Shown: positions 1 to 9,204, counted from the stretch's first letter. The stretch: 64,000 bases of DNA from an uncultured Porphyromonadaceae bacterium (GCA_937921035.1 CALEUL010000061.1:124001-188000), one strand, 5' to 3'. Made by a program: numbers and translations. The notes: generated from the sequence alone by a model not told the origin.

Positions 1-88
1 CCGGGGGGGTGGGCAGATCGTAGGATTCGCAAGAAGCGAGGAACAATCCTGCGAGTGCCGCCAGAGCTATAACGGGATAATTTTTCAT
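1..88 (-). CDS. Outer-membrane lipoprotein, N-terminal fragment (runs off left edge)
   Basis: Reading leftward from an ATG at 88, the frame gives a typical lipoprotein signal peptide: a short charged start (MKNY), a hydrophobic stretch, and a lipobox LASC whose Cys is residue 20, followed by ESYDLPTPP. The rest lies outside the window. It starts 26 bp after the susE-like gene on the same strand, so it is the fourth gene of the susC-D-E operon. That position is often taken by a SusF-like or other surface glycan-binding lipoprotein or glycoside hydrolase, but the visible part cannot decide which. Confidence 0.7.
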   Translation of the reverse strand, partial: MKNYPVIALAALAGLFLASCESYDLPTPP

Positions 89-113
89 ATCTGTATTATG
101 CTATTTTCGTTAA

Positions 114-1022
114 TTATTCGGCAACCGCAGTGATTACCACCTTGGGTTCGGATGAATTGGAGAGATCGACAAAGAAGTGGAGCTTGCCGGAGTAGTTGGG
201 GAAGCTGAAGGAGTCCTTGGTAGCAGCAAGACCGTGGTCGAGTGTCGAACCGGCGACAAAGTCGGGGAATTCCACAGGTGTATCGGAATCGGTACCGCCA
301 GAGCAGCCGAAGGAGTTGGCATCCCAGCCTTCGAGTGCGGTGTAGAAACGGAACATACAGTTGTCCTGTGTAAAATCGATTGTACCGTAGTACTTCTTGC
401 TGTCGATTTCGTCGACGTTCTCCGAAAGGGTGTAGGGTGCAAGTTTGTCGGCGTTGGCTGCTTCCGGACCAATCCAGTCGCCAACGTAGTTACCTATAAC
501 GTAGATTATCCCGGGGATAGGCAGTTTGAGATATCCCTGTACTCGGTTGAGCGAGGTTACATTGGATGTAATCACATTGCTGCTTTCAATACCGCTGATA
601 AAAGCCTGACCACGGAGATAAACCTTCTGTTCGCCGAGGTCGACATAATCCTCGGGTGTTTCAACCCCGTGGAGCTTGCACAGGGCCATTGCAAGGTCGG
701 ATTCCTTGAAGGTCATCTGCGAAAGAGTGCCGGTACCGGTGGGAGTAAGGGTCTCGTAGGTTGTAAAATCCTCGGCAATAGCCACCTGCAGGCGGTACTG
801 TGTAACAGCGGAAAAGCCATAATCGGGCTGGCCGTTGAGCGTAATGTCGAAGGTGCCGTTATCCGTCAGCTCGTAGTAATCGTTCTGGAACGACGGTGTG
901 TAGATTTTGAACGACTCGGCGTTCGGCTCGTGGTATTGCGGATCGGTGTTCTCGCTGCAGGAGGAGAATCCTGCAATAGCGACAGCAGCCGCAAGCACGG
1001 TATATAATTTAGCGAATTTCAT
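114..1022 (-). CDS. SusE-family outer-membrane lipoprotein
   Basis: A 302-residue secreted lipoprotein with lipobox FSSC (Cys22). The N-terminal half (about 35-160) looks like the SusE immunoglobulin-like domain, with the common opening in which a TPSF segment is followed by an Ig-type strand pattern. The C-terminal half (about 165-300, starting near IPGIIYVIG) resembles the starch-binding-type module of SusE/SusF, with aromatic residues spread through it. Proteins of this family sit on the cell surface beside SusC/SusD and hold glycan chains. It lies 25 bp downstream of susD. The glycan cannot be told from the sequence. Family assignment is firm, binding target unknown. Confidence 0.82.
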   Translation of the reverse strand: MKFAKLYTVLAAAVAIAGFSSCSENTDPQYHEPNAESFKIYTPSFQNDYYELTDNGTFDITLNGQPDYGFSAVTQYRLQVAIAEDFTTYETLTPTGTGTLSQMTFKESDLAMALCKLHGVETPEDYVDLGEQKVYLRGQAFISGIESSNVITSNVTSLNRVQGYLKLPIPGIIYVIGNYVGDWIGPEAANADKLAPYTLSENVDEIDSKKYYGTIDFTQDNCMFRFYTALEGWDANSFGCSGGTDSDTPVEFPDFVAGSTLDHGLAATKDSFSFPNYSGKLHFFVDLSNSSEPKVVITAVAE

Positions 1023-1047
1023 ATCTTTATTATGATTTTAGGTGAAA

Positions 1048-2592
1048 TCAATAGCCTTCGTTCTGGCCGATGGTTGCAACGTACTGGTAAGGCACGGGGT
1101 ACAGCGCACGGTATGCGGGGATGCCGGCGCCTTCATACACGCCGTTCTTCCACGACCATACATAGCTGCTGCCGGTGTACTTGCCAAAGCGGATAAGGTC
1201 GCTGCGGCGGTGTCCTTCCATGTAGAGTTCCTTCTGGCGTTCGCTCAGTACTACATCGGATGTAAGGGCGCCTACGGGGTCCATGCCTGCGCGTTCGCGT
1301 ACCTGGTTGAGGTAGTTCAGACCGTCGCACTGCACACCGTGAAGCTGGCATTCGGCAAGCATCAGATATGTATCGGCGAGGCGGAACAGGGGATAATCCA
1401 CGTTGGAGAGCTGTGTGCCGTTGTTGGTGGCACCTGCGGTATTCTCATAATCATCCTCCGGAGCATTGGAGTACTTGATAAGCATGTAGCCGCACGATTT
1501 GGCATCACAAGATGCAAGGTCGGGAATTTCTTCCTGGAAGGTTCCTTCGTAGATAAGACGTCGGTTGTCGCCCTTGAGTGCCTTGGACAGCTCGGGACGC
1601 AGACGCAGACCCGACCAGGGCACACCCTGGCTGTTGAGACGTGTGAGAACGTCGGCGGGAGCAGATTCAACCCAGCAGCCTACTGTAAGGTAGGTTGTGC
1701 CGCCCCATGTTTCCATGCGGCCCTGCTCCTGAGGAATAGCCCATAGAATTTCGCCGTTGCCTACGTATTTGTCGTTGGTGGCGCAGAAAAGATACTTGTA
1801 TTCGGGAGCGAGCTGAATACCGGTGGAAACAACTTTCTTGCAGGCGTCGGCGCACTTGTCCCACATGGCGGTGCCGGTATATACTTCGGCGTTGAGATAC
1901 AGCTTTGCAAGGAGCATGTAGCCTGCCTCGCGGCTCACACGGCCGTATGCCTGTTCTGCAGCGGGCTTAAGATCGGGCACGGAGGCCTCGAGTTCAGCCG
2001 TAATGGCGTCGAACAGCTGTTTGCGGTCGTAGGTAGGAGGTGTCTGACCGGTTACTGAGTTCTCGTCGATCCAGGGGCCGCGGCCGAAGAGGTCGATCAT
2101 ATAATAGTACGCCAGACCGCGGATTGCGCGAGCCTCGGCGATACGAGCCTTCACTTCTTCGGGAGTGAAGAATTCCTCGCCGTGGGCCTGCATCTGGGAG
2201 ATGAACTCGGCGCTCATCTTGGCGTTGAAGAACTCTCGTGCAAAAGCGGCGTAAATCCATTCGTTGTCCGAGCTCCATGTGCACATGTTCAGAGGCTGAT
2301 AGCCGGGGTCGTTCCATTTCTCAGAGATGAAGCATTCGTCGGCCACAACTTCCTGAAGGTTGAAGTGGGTACGGGTAAATGTACCGGCGCCGCCGTCGGA
2401 TGTGGAGATAACGTCGTCGCGGTAGAGGTTACCGTAGATGCGTCCGAGGAAACCGTCCCATTCTTCCACTGTGGTAAGCTCGAGTTTCTGGTTGGGGTCG
2501 TTGGGCTTGAGGTCGAGGTCTCCCGTACAGGACACCGCCAAAAGGCCCGACAAAGCTGCGACACCCGATATGATATAATTTTTAATAGTCAT
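1048..2592 (-). CDS. SusD/RagB-family nutrient-binding outer-membrane lipoprotein
   Basis: A 514-residue lipoprotein (lipobox AVSC, Cys22) with the features of SusD/RagB proteins: an early DLDLKPND segment, the TPR-like helical core (AEARAIRGLAYYYMIDLFG, about 150-170), and a late YPLFRLADTYLMLAE helix followed by a LNQVRERAG motif. SusD proteins form a lid on the SusC barrel and bind the glycan before import. The gene follows susC by 29 bp, the normal order, and is followed by susE. Length is normal for the family, with no sign of damage. Confidence 0.95.
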   Translation of the reverse strand: MTIKNYIISGVAALSGLLAVSCTGDLDLKPNDPNQKLELTTVEEWDGFLGRIYGNLYRDDVISTSDGGAGTFTRTHFNLQEVVADECFISEKWNDPGYQPLNMCTWSSDNEWIYAAFAREFFNAKMSAEFISQMQAHGEEFFTPEEVKARIAEARAIRGLAYYYMIDLFGRGPWIDENSVTGQTPPTYDRKQLFDAITAELEASVPDLKPAAEQAYGRVSREAGYMLLAKLYLNAEVYTGTAMWDKCADACKKVVSTGIQLAPEYKYLFCATNDKYVGNGEILWAIPQEQGRMETWGGTTYLTVGCWVESAPADVLTRLNSQGVPWSGLRLRPELSKALKGDNRRLIYEGTFQEEIPDLASCDAKSCGYMLIKYSNAPEDDYENTAGATNNGTQLSNVDYPLFRLADTYLMLAECQLHGVQCDGLNYLNQVRERAGMDPVGALTSDVVLSERQKELYMEGHRRSDLIRFGKYTGSSYVWSWKNGVYEGAGIPAYRALYPVPYQYVATIGQNEGY

Positions 2593-2621
2593 GATTTCTT
2601 GATGTTAAGTAGTGTACCTTA

Positions 2622-5600
2622 TTAGAAGCTGGCTACTACGCCGAGTGTGAAGGAAACAGGGCGGGGATATACGCTGTTGTCAATACCTCTGCGGCTGGGA
2701 TCGCCGGTATAGATAACCTCAGGATCGAGGCCCTTGTAACCGGTGATTACGAAAGGATTCTGTACGGCGCCGAATACGCGGAGACGAAGACGTTCCTTAA
2801 GCAGTTTGTCCCATGTATAGCCGAGAGTGATGTTATCGCAGCGGATGAACGAAGCGTTCTGTACCCAATGGTTGGAAAGCATCAGTTCGGTATTACGTGT
2901 GGTTTCGAACAGATAGGTATTGTCGAGAACGTTGCTCAGAGGAGCTGTGGCAGTTGCGGAAACGAAGCTGTTGCCCATCTGGTTCTGGTTGTATACCCAG
3001 TTGCCGAACGCGCCGCGCAGTGTGATACCGAAGTCCCAGTTCTTGTAGTTGAATGTATTGGTCCAGGTCATCGTCACATCGGGATCGACGTGATGGTAGA
3101 GGATCTTGTCGTCCTCGTTGATAACGCCGTCGGCATTCTGGTCTACATAAACGCCTTCAAGAGGATTGCCGTTGTTATCGTATACCTGCTCGTAAACATA
3201 GAATGTATAGGCAGATTCATTAAGGAAGTGTTTCTGTACACTTACACCGTTACCGATACCGCCGGTAGTTGTGTCGGCACCGTCGGCAAGACGGGTAATC
3301 TCGTTTTTGTTCCAGGCGATATTGAAGTTCGAGTTCCACGTAAAGTCGTTGGTTACGATAGGACGGGTATTGATGTTGAACTCGATACCGGTGTTGGTAA
3401 GGTCGCCGAGGTTGATGTTACCTGTGTTCGACAGGTTGGAACCTGCGGGATAGTTGGCCCAGACAAGGAGGTCGGTGGATTTGCGGCGGTACCAGTCGAA
3501 GCTACCGTTGATACGGTTGTTAAGGAAACCGAAGTCAAGACCGACGTTCCATGTGTGTGTTTCTTCCCACTTCAGGTCGCCGTTATACTTGTTGGGGTAT
3601 GCGATCTGCACGTAGTTGCCGTTGATGGGATAAGTGTTGGACTCGCCGGTTAGCACGCTGTAGATAGGCAGATAGGGGAAATAGTCGCCGCCAAGGTTCT
3701 GCTGACCGGTAACACCGTATTCGGCGCGGATCTTAAGATCGTTCATCCAGCTGCGGGCATCTTCCATGAAGCCTTCCTCGATAATCTTCCAGCCAAGAGC
3801 GACTGCAGGGAATGTACCCCAGCGGTTATCCTTGCCGAAACGCGATGTACCGTCGAAGCGGACAGTGGCGGTGAGGAGGTAGCGGTCGTTGAAAGTATAG
3901 TTCACACGTCCGAAGAACGACAGCAGCTGATAGCGGCTCTTCCAGTAATACGTATCGGAATACTGGTAATTGGCGAACTGACGCAGCGACTCGTCGGCTG
4001 CATTGGCGATGGCTGCGTCGACGCGGTTGTAATTGTGGGTTGCAAAATTGAAGCGCTGCCAGGAGTAACCGGCTGTAACATCGAGGTCGGATTTGATTTC
4101 CTGGAACGACTTGTTATAGTTCAGATAGAAATCGAGCAGCATTGTGTAGTTCTCGCCAAACTCGTTGTTCTGGGTTGTGTAGCCGTTCTTCAGGTTGATG
4201 CTCTCCACACCGTCGGGGTTGGGATAGTCGGGGAAATCAACAGTCTTGAAACCGAAACCGTTCTTCCATGCCAGAGGGCTGCCTGCGGCGTTTAGGTTTG
4301 TAACCTCGCCGTGCGAATAGTCGTAACCTAAGTTAAGATTTGCACGAAGTTCGCGGAGGAAAGGCATCTTCAGGTCTACCTGCAGGTTACCTACACTCTG
4401 GTAAACTTTGGAATCGCTGTTGTAGTCGTATATCATCGACACCGGGTTGATTGCCATAAGGGTATTGATCTCTGTACCGGGAGTTGTGGGGCCGGCGATC
4501 GCACCGTTGGCAATGTAGGTAGTCCAGTTGTTGAACACGTTGTCGGAGTGTACGGGCAGCGTGGGATTGAAGGCAATCGCACCGCCGAGTGAACCCTGGT
4601 CGTAGTGGTTGCGGATGTATGAACCTTTCAGGTTAACGTTAACGCTAAGCAGGTCGTCAAAGAACTTGGGAGTAAGGTTGATGGATGCGCCGAGGCGGTC
4701 GTTGCTCGTGCGGCGGATAATACCCTGCTGGTTGGCGTAGTCTACAGAGACGCGGTAGGGAAGGAAACCGGCGGTACCACCTACAGAGAGACTGTAATCG
4801 TGGCTGAATGTTGTGCGGAGCACTTCTTTCTGCCAGTTGGTGTCTGCGTTGCCAAGCGCACCTGCCTGTACGGATTCTGCACCGTAGCGGTTAAGAATGT
4901 AATCGCGGAACTTGCTGGCCGACATCATATCAAGGTAGTTGCGGGGAGTCTCAACCTTGAAGTTGGCTGCAAAGTTCACCTGCGGCTTACCTGCCTTACC
5001 GGTCTTGGTGGTGATGATAATAACGCCGTTGGAAGCGCGGCTACCGTAAATTGCTGTTGCGGAGGCCGACTTCAGAATTGTCATGTTCTCGATGTTCTCG
5101 GGATTGATGAGCGACAGGGGGTTGGAGGAACCCTTGACAGAGTTGCCTTCCATAGGCACACCGTCCACAACGATAAGCGGCTCGTTGGATGCGGAGAGAG
5201 AGGCACCGCCGCGAATCTGGATGCTTGCGCCACCGGCAGGATCACCGCCGACAGTCGAAACAACGACACCGGGACTTGCGCCTACAAGGAGGTCCTGTGC
5301 CGTCGAGGCAAGGCCTGCCTCAATCTCGCTGGGCTTTACAACGCCCACCGAACCGGTCGCATCTGCTTTCTTTACTGTACCGTAGCCGATAACCACAAGT
5401 TCCGACATCGCTACAGTGTTCTGTTTTAGTTTAACGTCGATGACATTGCGTCCGTTAACAGGTACTTCCATCTTGTCGCAGCCGACATAGGAAAATACAA
5501 GTGTACCCTGCGGATCAACATCGATTTTGTAATTGCCGTCGATATCGGTGGCCACACCGAAACCGGTGGAACCAAGGACTTCGACACTGGCGCCGATGGC

Positions 5601-5732
5601 GGGTTCGCCTTCTGGCTCTAACACAGTACCTCTCACTGTGATTTTTTGCGCAAATGACGCCAGAGACACTGTAAGCGCTACAAACAGCGCGAGCAATGCC
5701 TTTTGTGTCGTTTGGTGACAAACGTTCTTCAT
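2622..5732 (-). CDS. SusC/RagA-family TonB-linked outer-membrane transporter
   Basis: A 1036-residue TonB-dependent transporter of the SusC type. It has a signal peptide ending near SLASFAQ (about residue 29), then a carboxypeptidase-D-regulatory-like domain (about 30-115; TVLEPEGEPAIGASVEVLG), then the family signature SELVVIGYGTVKKADATGSV opening the plug domain, with DPAGGASIQIRGGASLSASN and AIYGSRASNGVIIITTK inside the plug, and a long beta-barrel ending in an aromatic residue (VVASF). It imports oligosaccharides captured by SusD using TonB energy. First gene of the susC-D-E operon. No anti-sigma-interacting N-terminal extension is seen, so control is probably not by an ECF sigma/anti-sigma pair, and none is nearby. 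Confidence 0.96.
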   Translation of the reverse strand: MKNVCHQTTQKALLALFVALTVSLASFAQKITVRGTVLEPEGEPAIGASVEVLGSTGFGVATDIDGNYKIDVDPQGTLVFSYVGCDKMEVPVNGRNVIDVKLKQNTVAMSELVVIGYGTVKKADATGSVGVVKPSEIEAGLASTAQDLLVGASPGVVVSTVGGDPAGGASIQIRGGASLSASNEPLIVVDGVPMEGNSVKGSSNPLSLINPENIENMTILKSASATAIYGSRASNGVIIITTKTGKAGKPQVNFAANFKVETPRNYLDMMSASKFRDYILNRYGAESVQAGALGNADTNWQKEVLRTTFSHDYSLSVGGTAGFLPYRVSVDYANQQGIIRRTSNDRLGASINLTPKFFDDLLSVNVNLKGSYIRNHYDQGSLGGAIAFNPTLPVHSDNVFNNWTTYIANGAIAGPTTPGTEINTLMAINPVSMIYDYNSDSKVYQSVGNLQVDLKMPFLRELRANLNLGYDYSHGEVTNLNAAGSPLAWKNGFGFKTVDFPDYPNPDGVESINLKNGYTTQNNEFGENYTMLLDFYLNYNKSFQEIKSDLDVTAGYSWQRFNFATHNYNRVDAAIANAADESLRQFANYQYSDTYYWKSRYQLLSFFGRVNYTFNDRYLLTATVRFDGTSRFGKDNRWGTFPAVALGWKIIEEGFMEDARSWMNDLKIRAEYGVTGQQNLGGDYFPYLPIYSVLTGESNTYPINGNYVQIAYPNKYNGDLKWEETHTWNVGLDFGFLNNRINGSFDWYRRKSTDLLVWANYPAGSNLSNTGNINLGDLTNTGIEFNINTRPIVTNDFTWNSNFNIAWNKNEITRLADGADTTTGGIGNGVSVQKHFLNESAYTFYVYEQVYDNNGNPLEGVYVDQNADGVINEDDKILYHHVDPDVTMTWTNTFNYKNWDFGITLRGAFGNWVYNQNQMGNSFVSATATAPLSNVLDNTYLFETTRNTELMLSNHWVQNASFIRCDNITLGYTWDKLLKERLRLRVFGAVQNPFVITGYKGLDPEVIYTGDPSRRGIDNSVYPRPVSFTLGVVASF

Positions 5733-6052
5733 GCAAAGGGTGTTTTTTTAAGTTAGTGTTTATAAGTAGTATAATCTCGTTTTCATGTATCGCAACGGCT
5801 ACGACCCGCTGTATACCACGGAGAGTATACAGGGGTTGAGCCTTTTTATGGTATTCAGACTCTCTATTTTTTACTTTTACAGTTTATTTGATATAATCTC
5901 TTATGTACAGACACTTTGGCATGAAGGCCTCCGTGTCTTCTAAACTGCAAAGTAAGTTAATATTTTTATTAGTAGAACGTTTTGGCGCAGATTATTTTAC
6001 TGCGAGCTCAAACTTTAACAATATTAACTTAATAAATAGGATATTTTAACAA
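5733..6052. other. susC leader and intergenic region (no gene)
   Basis: A 320-bp AT-rich stretch between the aminotransferase gene and susC. No credible coding frame is seen. It holds a weak promoter candidate for susC (minus strand, TTACTTTG, 5948-5955, one mismatch to TAnnTTTG) and an 8-bp inverted repeat at 5809-5832. If that promoter is used the susC leader is about 210 nt, long enough for post-transcriptional control. Confidence 0.5.
5809..5832 (-). repeat. Inverted repeat in the susC leader, loop complementary to upstream leader
   Basis: CTGTATAC at 5809-5816 and GTATACAG at 5825-5832 are perfect 8-bp arms around an 8-nt spacer. Seven bases of the spacer (CACGGAG, plus strand) are the complement of CTCCGTG at 5929-5935, so the loop could pair with an upstream part of the same transcript. 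It could instead be a DNA operator. Sequence symmetry is certain, role is not. Confidence 0.55.
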
Positions 6053-7252
6053 TTATTTAAGTTCCGCCAATGCAGCAGCGATGCGGCGGAAAGCTTCGGT
6101 GAGGTTTTCGTCGGATGTCGCATAGCTGAGGCGTATGTAGCCCGGAGCAGCAAAAGCGGCGCCGGCAACAGTAGCTACGTGCGCGCATTCCAGCAGGTAC
6201 ATGGCAAGGTCGCTGTCGGTGGCGATGTGTCGGCCGTCGGGAGCTGTCTTGTCCAGATATGCGCTCACCTCGGGGAACAGATAGAAGGCACCCTGGGGCA
6301 CATTAACGCGCAGGCCAGGAATCTCGCGGGCAAGGCGCACAACAAGATCGCGGCGGCGCTGGAACGCCTCGCGCATATGTTCCACACACTCCTGAGGACC
6401 TGTATATGCAGCTTCGGCAGCCTTCTGCGCTATGGACGAAGCGCCGGAGGTCATCTGACCCTGCAGCTTGGTAACAGCCTTGGCTACCTCGGGCGGGCAT
6501 GCGCAGTAGCCGATACGCCAGCCTGTCATGGCATAAGCCTTGGAAACGCCGTTGATAACCACTACCCTGCCCTCCATCTCCGGGAAGGATGCGATTGATA
6601 CAATCTCGCCTCCGGTATATAAAATATGCTCGTAAATCTCGTCGGCAATAACCATCACCTGCGGATGTGCTGCCAATACATCCACAAGCCCCTTGAGCTC
6701 CTCTCGGGAATAAACACTGCCTGTAGGATTCGACGGTGTGCACAGGATAATGGCACGTGTGCTGCCGGTAATGGCGGCCTCAAGCTGCGCTGGGCTTATC
6801 TTGAAATCGCTGTCGATGCCGGTACTTACCGTAACGGGCACGCCGCCGGCAAGTTTTATCAGCTCCACATAGCTCACCCAGGCCGGAGTGGGCACAATCA
6901 CTTCGTCGCCGGGATTGACGGTGGCGAGTATAACATTGGCAAGCGCGTGCTTTGCACCGTTGCCCACAACAATCTGCGCGGGCGAGAATGCAAGGTGATT
7001 CTCGCGGCTGAGTTTGTCGGCGATTGCCGTGCGCAGGCTCATATAGCCCGGCACCGGAGTATAGAAACTGAAATTTCCCTCTATGGCAGCCACAGCTGCA
7101 GCCTTGATGTGTTCCGGGGTATTGAAATCGGGTTCGCCGACAGAAAGATTTATTACATCGACGCCTTGTGCCTTGAGTTCGGCACTCTTCTGCGACATCA
7201 CCAGTGTCTGTGATGCCGACAACGCCTGTACGCGCTGGGATATTGTCTGCAT
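6053..7252 (-). CDS. Pyridoxal-phosphate aminotransferase class I (aspartate aminotransferase-like)
   Basis: A 399-residue fold-type I aminotransferase starting at MQTISQRVQALSASQT; the frame is open further upstream but those codons cover the promoter, so the ATG at 7252 is chosen. Motifs in order: INLSVGEPDFNTP (substrate Arg/Asn region), NGAKHALANV, CTPSNPTGSVY, ADEIYEHILY, and the PLP-lysine motif SKAYAMTGWRIGY, with a C-terminal IRLSYATSDENL. This is the Igamma-type aspartate/aromatic aminotransferase group, cytoplasmic, moving amino groups between aspartate or another amino acid and 2-oxoglutarate. Exact substrate is not resolved by motif. Monocistronic, downstream of an AraC gene on the same strand. 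Confidence 0.9.
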   Translation of the reverse strand: MQTISQRVQALSASQTLVMSQKSAELKAQGVDVINLSVGEPDFNTPEHIKAAAVAAIEGNFSFYTPVPGYMSLRTAIADKLSRENHLAFSPAQIVVGNGAKHALANVILATVNPGDEVIVPTPAWVSYVELIKLAGGVPVTVSTGIDSDFKISPAQLEAAITGSTRAIILCTPSNPTGSVYSREELKGLVDVLAAHPQVMVIADEIYEHILYTGGEIVSIASFPEMEGRVVVINGVSKAYAMTGWRIGYCACPPEVAKAVTKLQGQMTSGASSIAQKAAEAAYTGPQECVEHMREAFQRRRDLVVRLAREIPGLRVNVPQGAFYLFPEVSAYLDKTAPDGRHIATDSDLAMYLLECAHVATVAGAAFAAPGYIRLSYATSDENLTEAFRRIAAALAELK

Positions 7253-7308
7253 ATATATATTATATTTTGATTCTGGCACAAAATTAACGAAAAAAGCTGA
7301 ACATGCAC

Positions 7309-7341
7309 CAAAAATACAACGCATATTGCTGCGGCGCGCAA
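7309..7341 (-). promoter_or_regulatory. Probable promoter of the aminotransferase gene
   Basis: On the minus strand TATTTTTG (7309-7316) fits the Bacteroidota -7 element TAnnTTTG, with a TTG at 7339-7341, 22 bp upstream. A second fitting -7 element, TAATTTTG, is at 7279-7286 but without a placed TTG. Either would give a leader of 30-60 nt before the ATG at 7252. Confidence 0.5.
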
Positions 7342-7345
7342 TCAT

Positions 7346-8230
7346 TTATAAGCCTTTTCTGTAGTTACGCGGACTGCAGCCCACCTGCTCCTTGAAGTAT
7401 TTGCCGAAAGCCGACTGCGTGGGAAAGTTCAGATGATAGGCTATCTGCTGCACGCTCAGATCGGAGTAGCGGAGCATAATCTTGGCTTCGAGCACCACAT
7501 AGTCGTTTATCCACTCGCCAGCGCTGCGGCCGCTGTACGATTTTATCATGCACGACACATATTTGGGCGAAAGGAACATCCTGTCGGCATAGAACTGCAG
7601 GCTGCGCTCCTTCACATGATGCTCGTTGAGCAGACGCATGAACTTGTCGAAAATCTGCTGCGGGCGCGACTGCTCCTTGCCGTACTCGGCATTGCGGACG
7701 CTGTATTTGTTCAGCAGGTCGATTATGCTGTATGCCAAGGCCAGCGACAGGGCCCTCACAACCATCCCGTTGCCGTCTGCAATACTCTTGCGCAACAGCA
7801 TATCGTAATGTCCTATGTACTCCAGTTCGGCAAGCGGCACCGACACTGGCCCGATATCGTGCAGGTTCATGATACTGTCGGAGCGCGTGCGCGCATCCAG
7901 CTGCAGCTCGTGCGTATAATTCACCGATATAATAGCGGCAGATCCCTTCACGCCGTCAACGCGGTGTATCTGGATGATATCGCCTGGAAAATTCACCAAC
8001 AGGGAGTTTTCACGCACGACATAACGCTTGAGGTTTATCGAGCACTCTATCTCGCCGGAAAGACATATCAGCGCCGTAGTGGCATGGAGGCGCGTGGGAT
8101 GAGACAGCAGATGGACAGCAGCAATATCGCTCACAAGGACAATATCGTTGCTGTAGTTAACCATACCAGGCAGATTCTTCTGCAGGAACTTCTCTATCGA
8201 AATTTCGTTGGGCATCATAACATGGCACAT
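7346..8230 (-). CDS. AraC-family transcriptional regulator
   Basis: A 294-residue protein with an N-terminal cupin-like sensing region (about 25-190) and a C-terminal double helix-turn-helix (about 195-294), ending in the AraC signature: DLSVQQIAYHLNFPTQSAFG then YFKEQVGCSPRNYRKG. It binds DNA and most likely responds to a small ligand. The only well-matched -7 element (TACTTTTG, 8239-8246) lies so close to the first ATG (8230) that a start at one of the following ATG codons (8218 or 8215, MMPNEIS) is more likely. Target unknown. The neighbouring aminotransferase has its own promoter. Confidence 0.88.
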   Translation of the reverse strand: MCHVMMPNEISIEKFLQKNLPGMVNYSNDIVLVSDIAAVHLLSHPTRLHATTALICLSGEIECSINLKRYVVRENSLLVNFPGDIIQIHRVDGVKGSAAIISVNYTHELQLDARTRSDSIMNLHDIGPVSVPLAELEYIGHYDMLLRKSIADGNGMVVRALSLALAYSIIDLLNKYSVRNAEYGKEQSRPQQIFDKFMRLLNEHHVKERSLQFYADRMFLSPKYVSCMIKSYSGRSAGEWINDYVVLEAKIMLRYSDLSVQQIAYHLNFPTQSAFGKYFKEQVGCSPRNYRKGL

Positions 8231-8238
8231 AAACAGTG

Positions 8239-8246
8239 CAAAAGTA
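8239..8246 (-). promoter_or_regulatory. -7 element for the AraC gene at 7346-8230
   Basis: TACTTTTG on the minus strand fits TAnnTTTG. No TTG is found at the right distance, so it is a half-supported promoter. It favours the internal ATG codons as start. Confidence 0.4.
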
Positions 8247-8431
8247 ATATATCGAAAGCAAAACAGCTACCATCCGACGCCAAAAACAGCCATTTACTCC
8301 AATAATCGGCCTATTTATACCTATGATATGATGAATGCGCGCATCAACAGCACCGCAAGGCAGCCAATCAGCGGCAAATCATTAATACACAACACAATAG
8401 CCAGTAAATTATCAAAACAACAACCAAATAG
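8247..8431. other. Intergenic between the AraC gene and L25 (no gene seen)
   Basis: Part of the 312-bp divergent gap 8231-8542. No credible coding frame or RNA is seen here; the flanks carry the two promoters, and the L25 leader has a hairpin at 8492-8516. Confidence 0.5.
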
Positions 8432-8462
8432 TTGTATATTTACAAAAAAAAAGCTACCTTTG
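8432..8462 (+). promoter_or_regulatory. Promoter of the L25 operon
   Basis: TTG at 8432-8434, a 20-bp spacer, then TACCTTTG at 8455-8462: a full match to the Bacteroidota primary-sigma promoter. Transcription should begin near 8467, giving a leader of about 75 nt before the L25 ATG. Confidence 0.85.
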
Positions 8463-8491
8463 CACCGCTTTTTAGCATCCCGTGTGATGGG

Positions 8492-8516
8492 AAATTAAGA
8501 AGCAAAGTCTTAATTT
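8492..8516 (+). other. Hairpin in the L25 mRNA leader
   Basis: AAATTAAGA (8492-8500) and TCTTAATTT (8508-8516) form a 9-bp stem with a 7-nt loop, 26 nt before the L25 start codon. It could protect or regulate the message. AT-rich, so modest stability. Confidence 0.45.
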
Positions 8517-8542
8517 TGAGTAACACAAACCAAACAAACACA

Positions 8543-9187
8543 ATGAAAGTATTTGAACTCGCTGCCGAACCCCGCACAAACCTCGGCAAGAAAGCTGCAA
8601 AAGCACTTCGTGAAGAAAACAAAATCCCCGTTGTCCTCAACGGTGGCAAAATTGTTGAACTTCCTTTCGCCGGCACACTGAAACCCGGTGAAAAAATCGT
8701 TGAAATCGGCAACGGCAAAGGTGTGATCACCACCGACCTCCTCGTAAGCAACGACGCAGTGCGCAAGCTTGTCTACACTCCCGACATCTTCGCTATCGAA
8801 CTCACCGTAAACGGCGAGAAGCGTATGGCTGTGCTCAAGGACATTCAGTTCCACCCGGTTAGCGACAAAATCCTGCATATGGACCTGCTTGAGGTTAACG
8901 ACACCAAGCCCGTTGTAATGGAAGTTCCCGTTAAGCTGGAAGGCCACGCAGCAGGTGTTAAAGCCGGTGGTAAACTCAGCCTCTCTATGAAGAAACTGAA
9001 AGTTCGCGCCCTCTACACCGCTATTCCCGAACGCCTCGTTATCAATGTGGACAACCTCGGCCTGGGCAAATCGCTCGCTGTAGGCGACATCCACATCGAA
9101 GGCCTCGAACTGGTCAACGCCAAGAACGCCGTTGTATGCGCAGTGCAGCTCACCCGTGCCGCCCGCGGTGCTGCCTCCGCAGAATAA
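8543..9187 (+). CDS. rplY: 50S ribosomal protein L25 (TL5/CTC type)
   Basis: A 214-residue L25 of the long TL5/CTC type. The N-terminal domain (about 1-95) binds 5S rRNA and opens with MKVFELAAEPRTNLGKKAAK. The C-terminal beta domain (about 96-190) carries NDTKPVVMEVPVKLEGHAAG, followed by GKLSLSMKKLKVRAL. The start is the ATG at 8543; upstream in-frame codons fall inside the promoter. The gene leads a plus-strand group with pth, an S4-domain gene and a helicase, all linked to translation or RNA. Confidence 0.96.
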   Translation: MKVFELAAEPRTNLGKKAAKALREENKIPVVLNGGKIVELPFAGTLKPGEKIVEIGNGKGVITTDLLVSNDAVRKLVYTPDIFAIELTVNGEKRMAVLKDIQFHPVSDKILHMDLLEVNDTKPVVMEVPVKLEGHAAGVKAGGKLSLSMKKLKVRALYTAIPERLVINVDNLGLGKSLAVGDIHIEGLELVNAKNAVVCAVQLTRAARGAASAE

Positions 9188-9204
9188 TGCGCAGGGCGTA
9201 ATTG

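Noticed and set aside
6053..7345. A 31-residue N-terminal extension of the aminotransferase.
   Set aside because: It runs through the promoter elements and is Cys/Arg-rich with no match to the family; the start at 7252 is normal.
8432..8542. A longer L25 protein starting upstream of 8543.
   Set aside because: The extra codons would cover the promoter and leader hairpin; the family start is MKVFELAAEPR.
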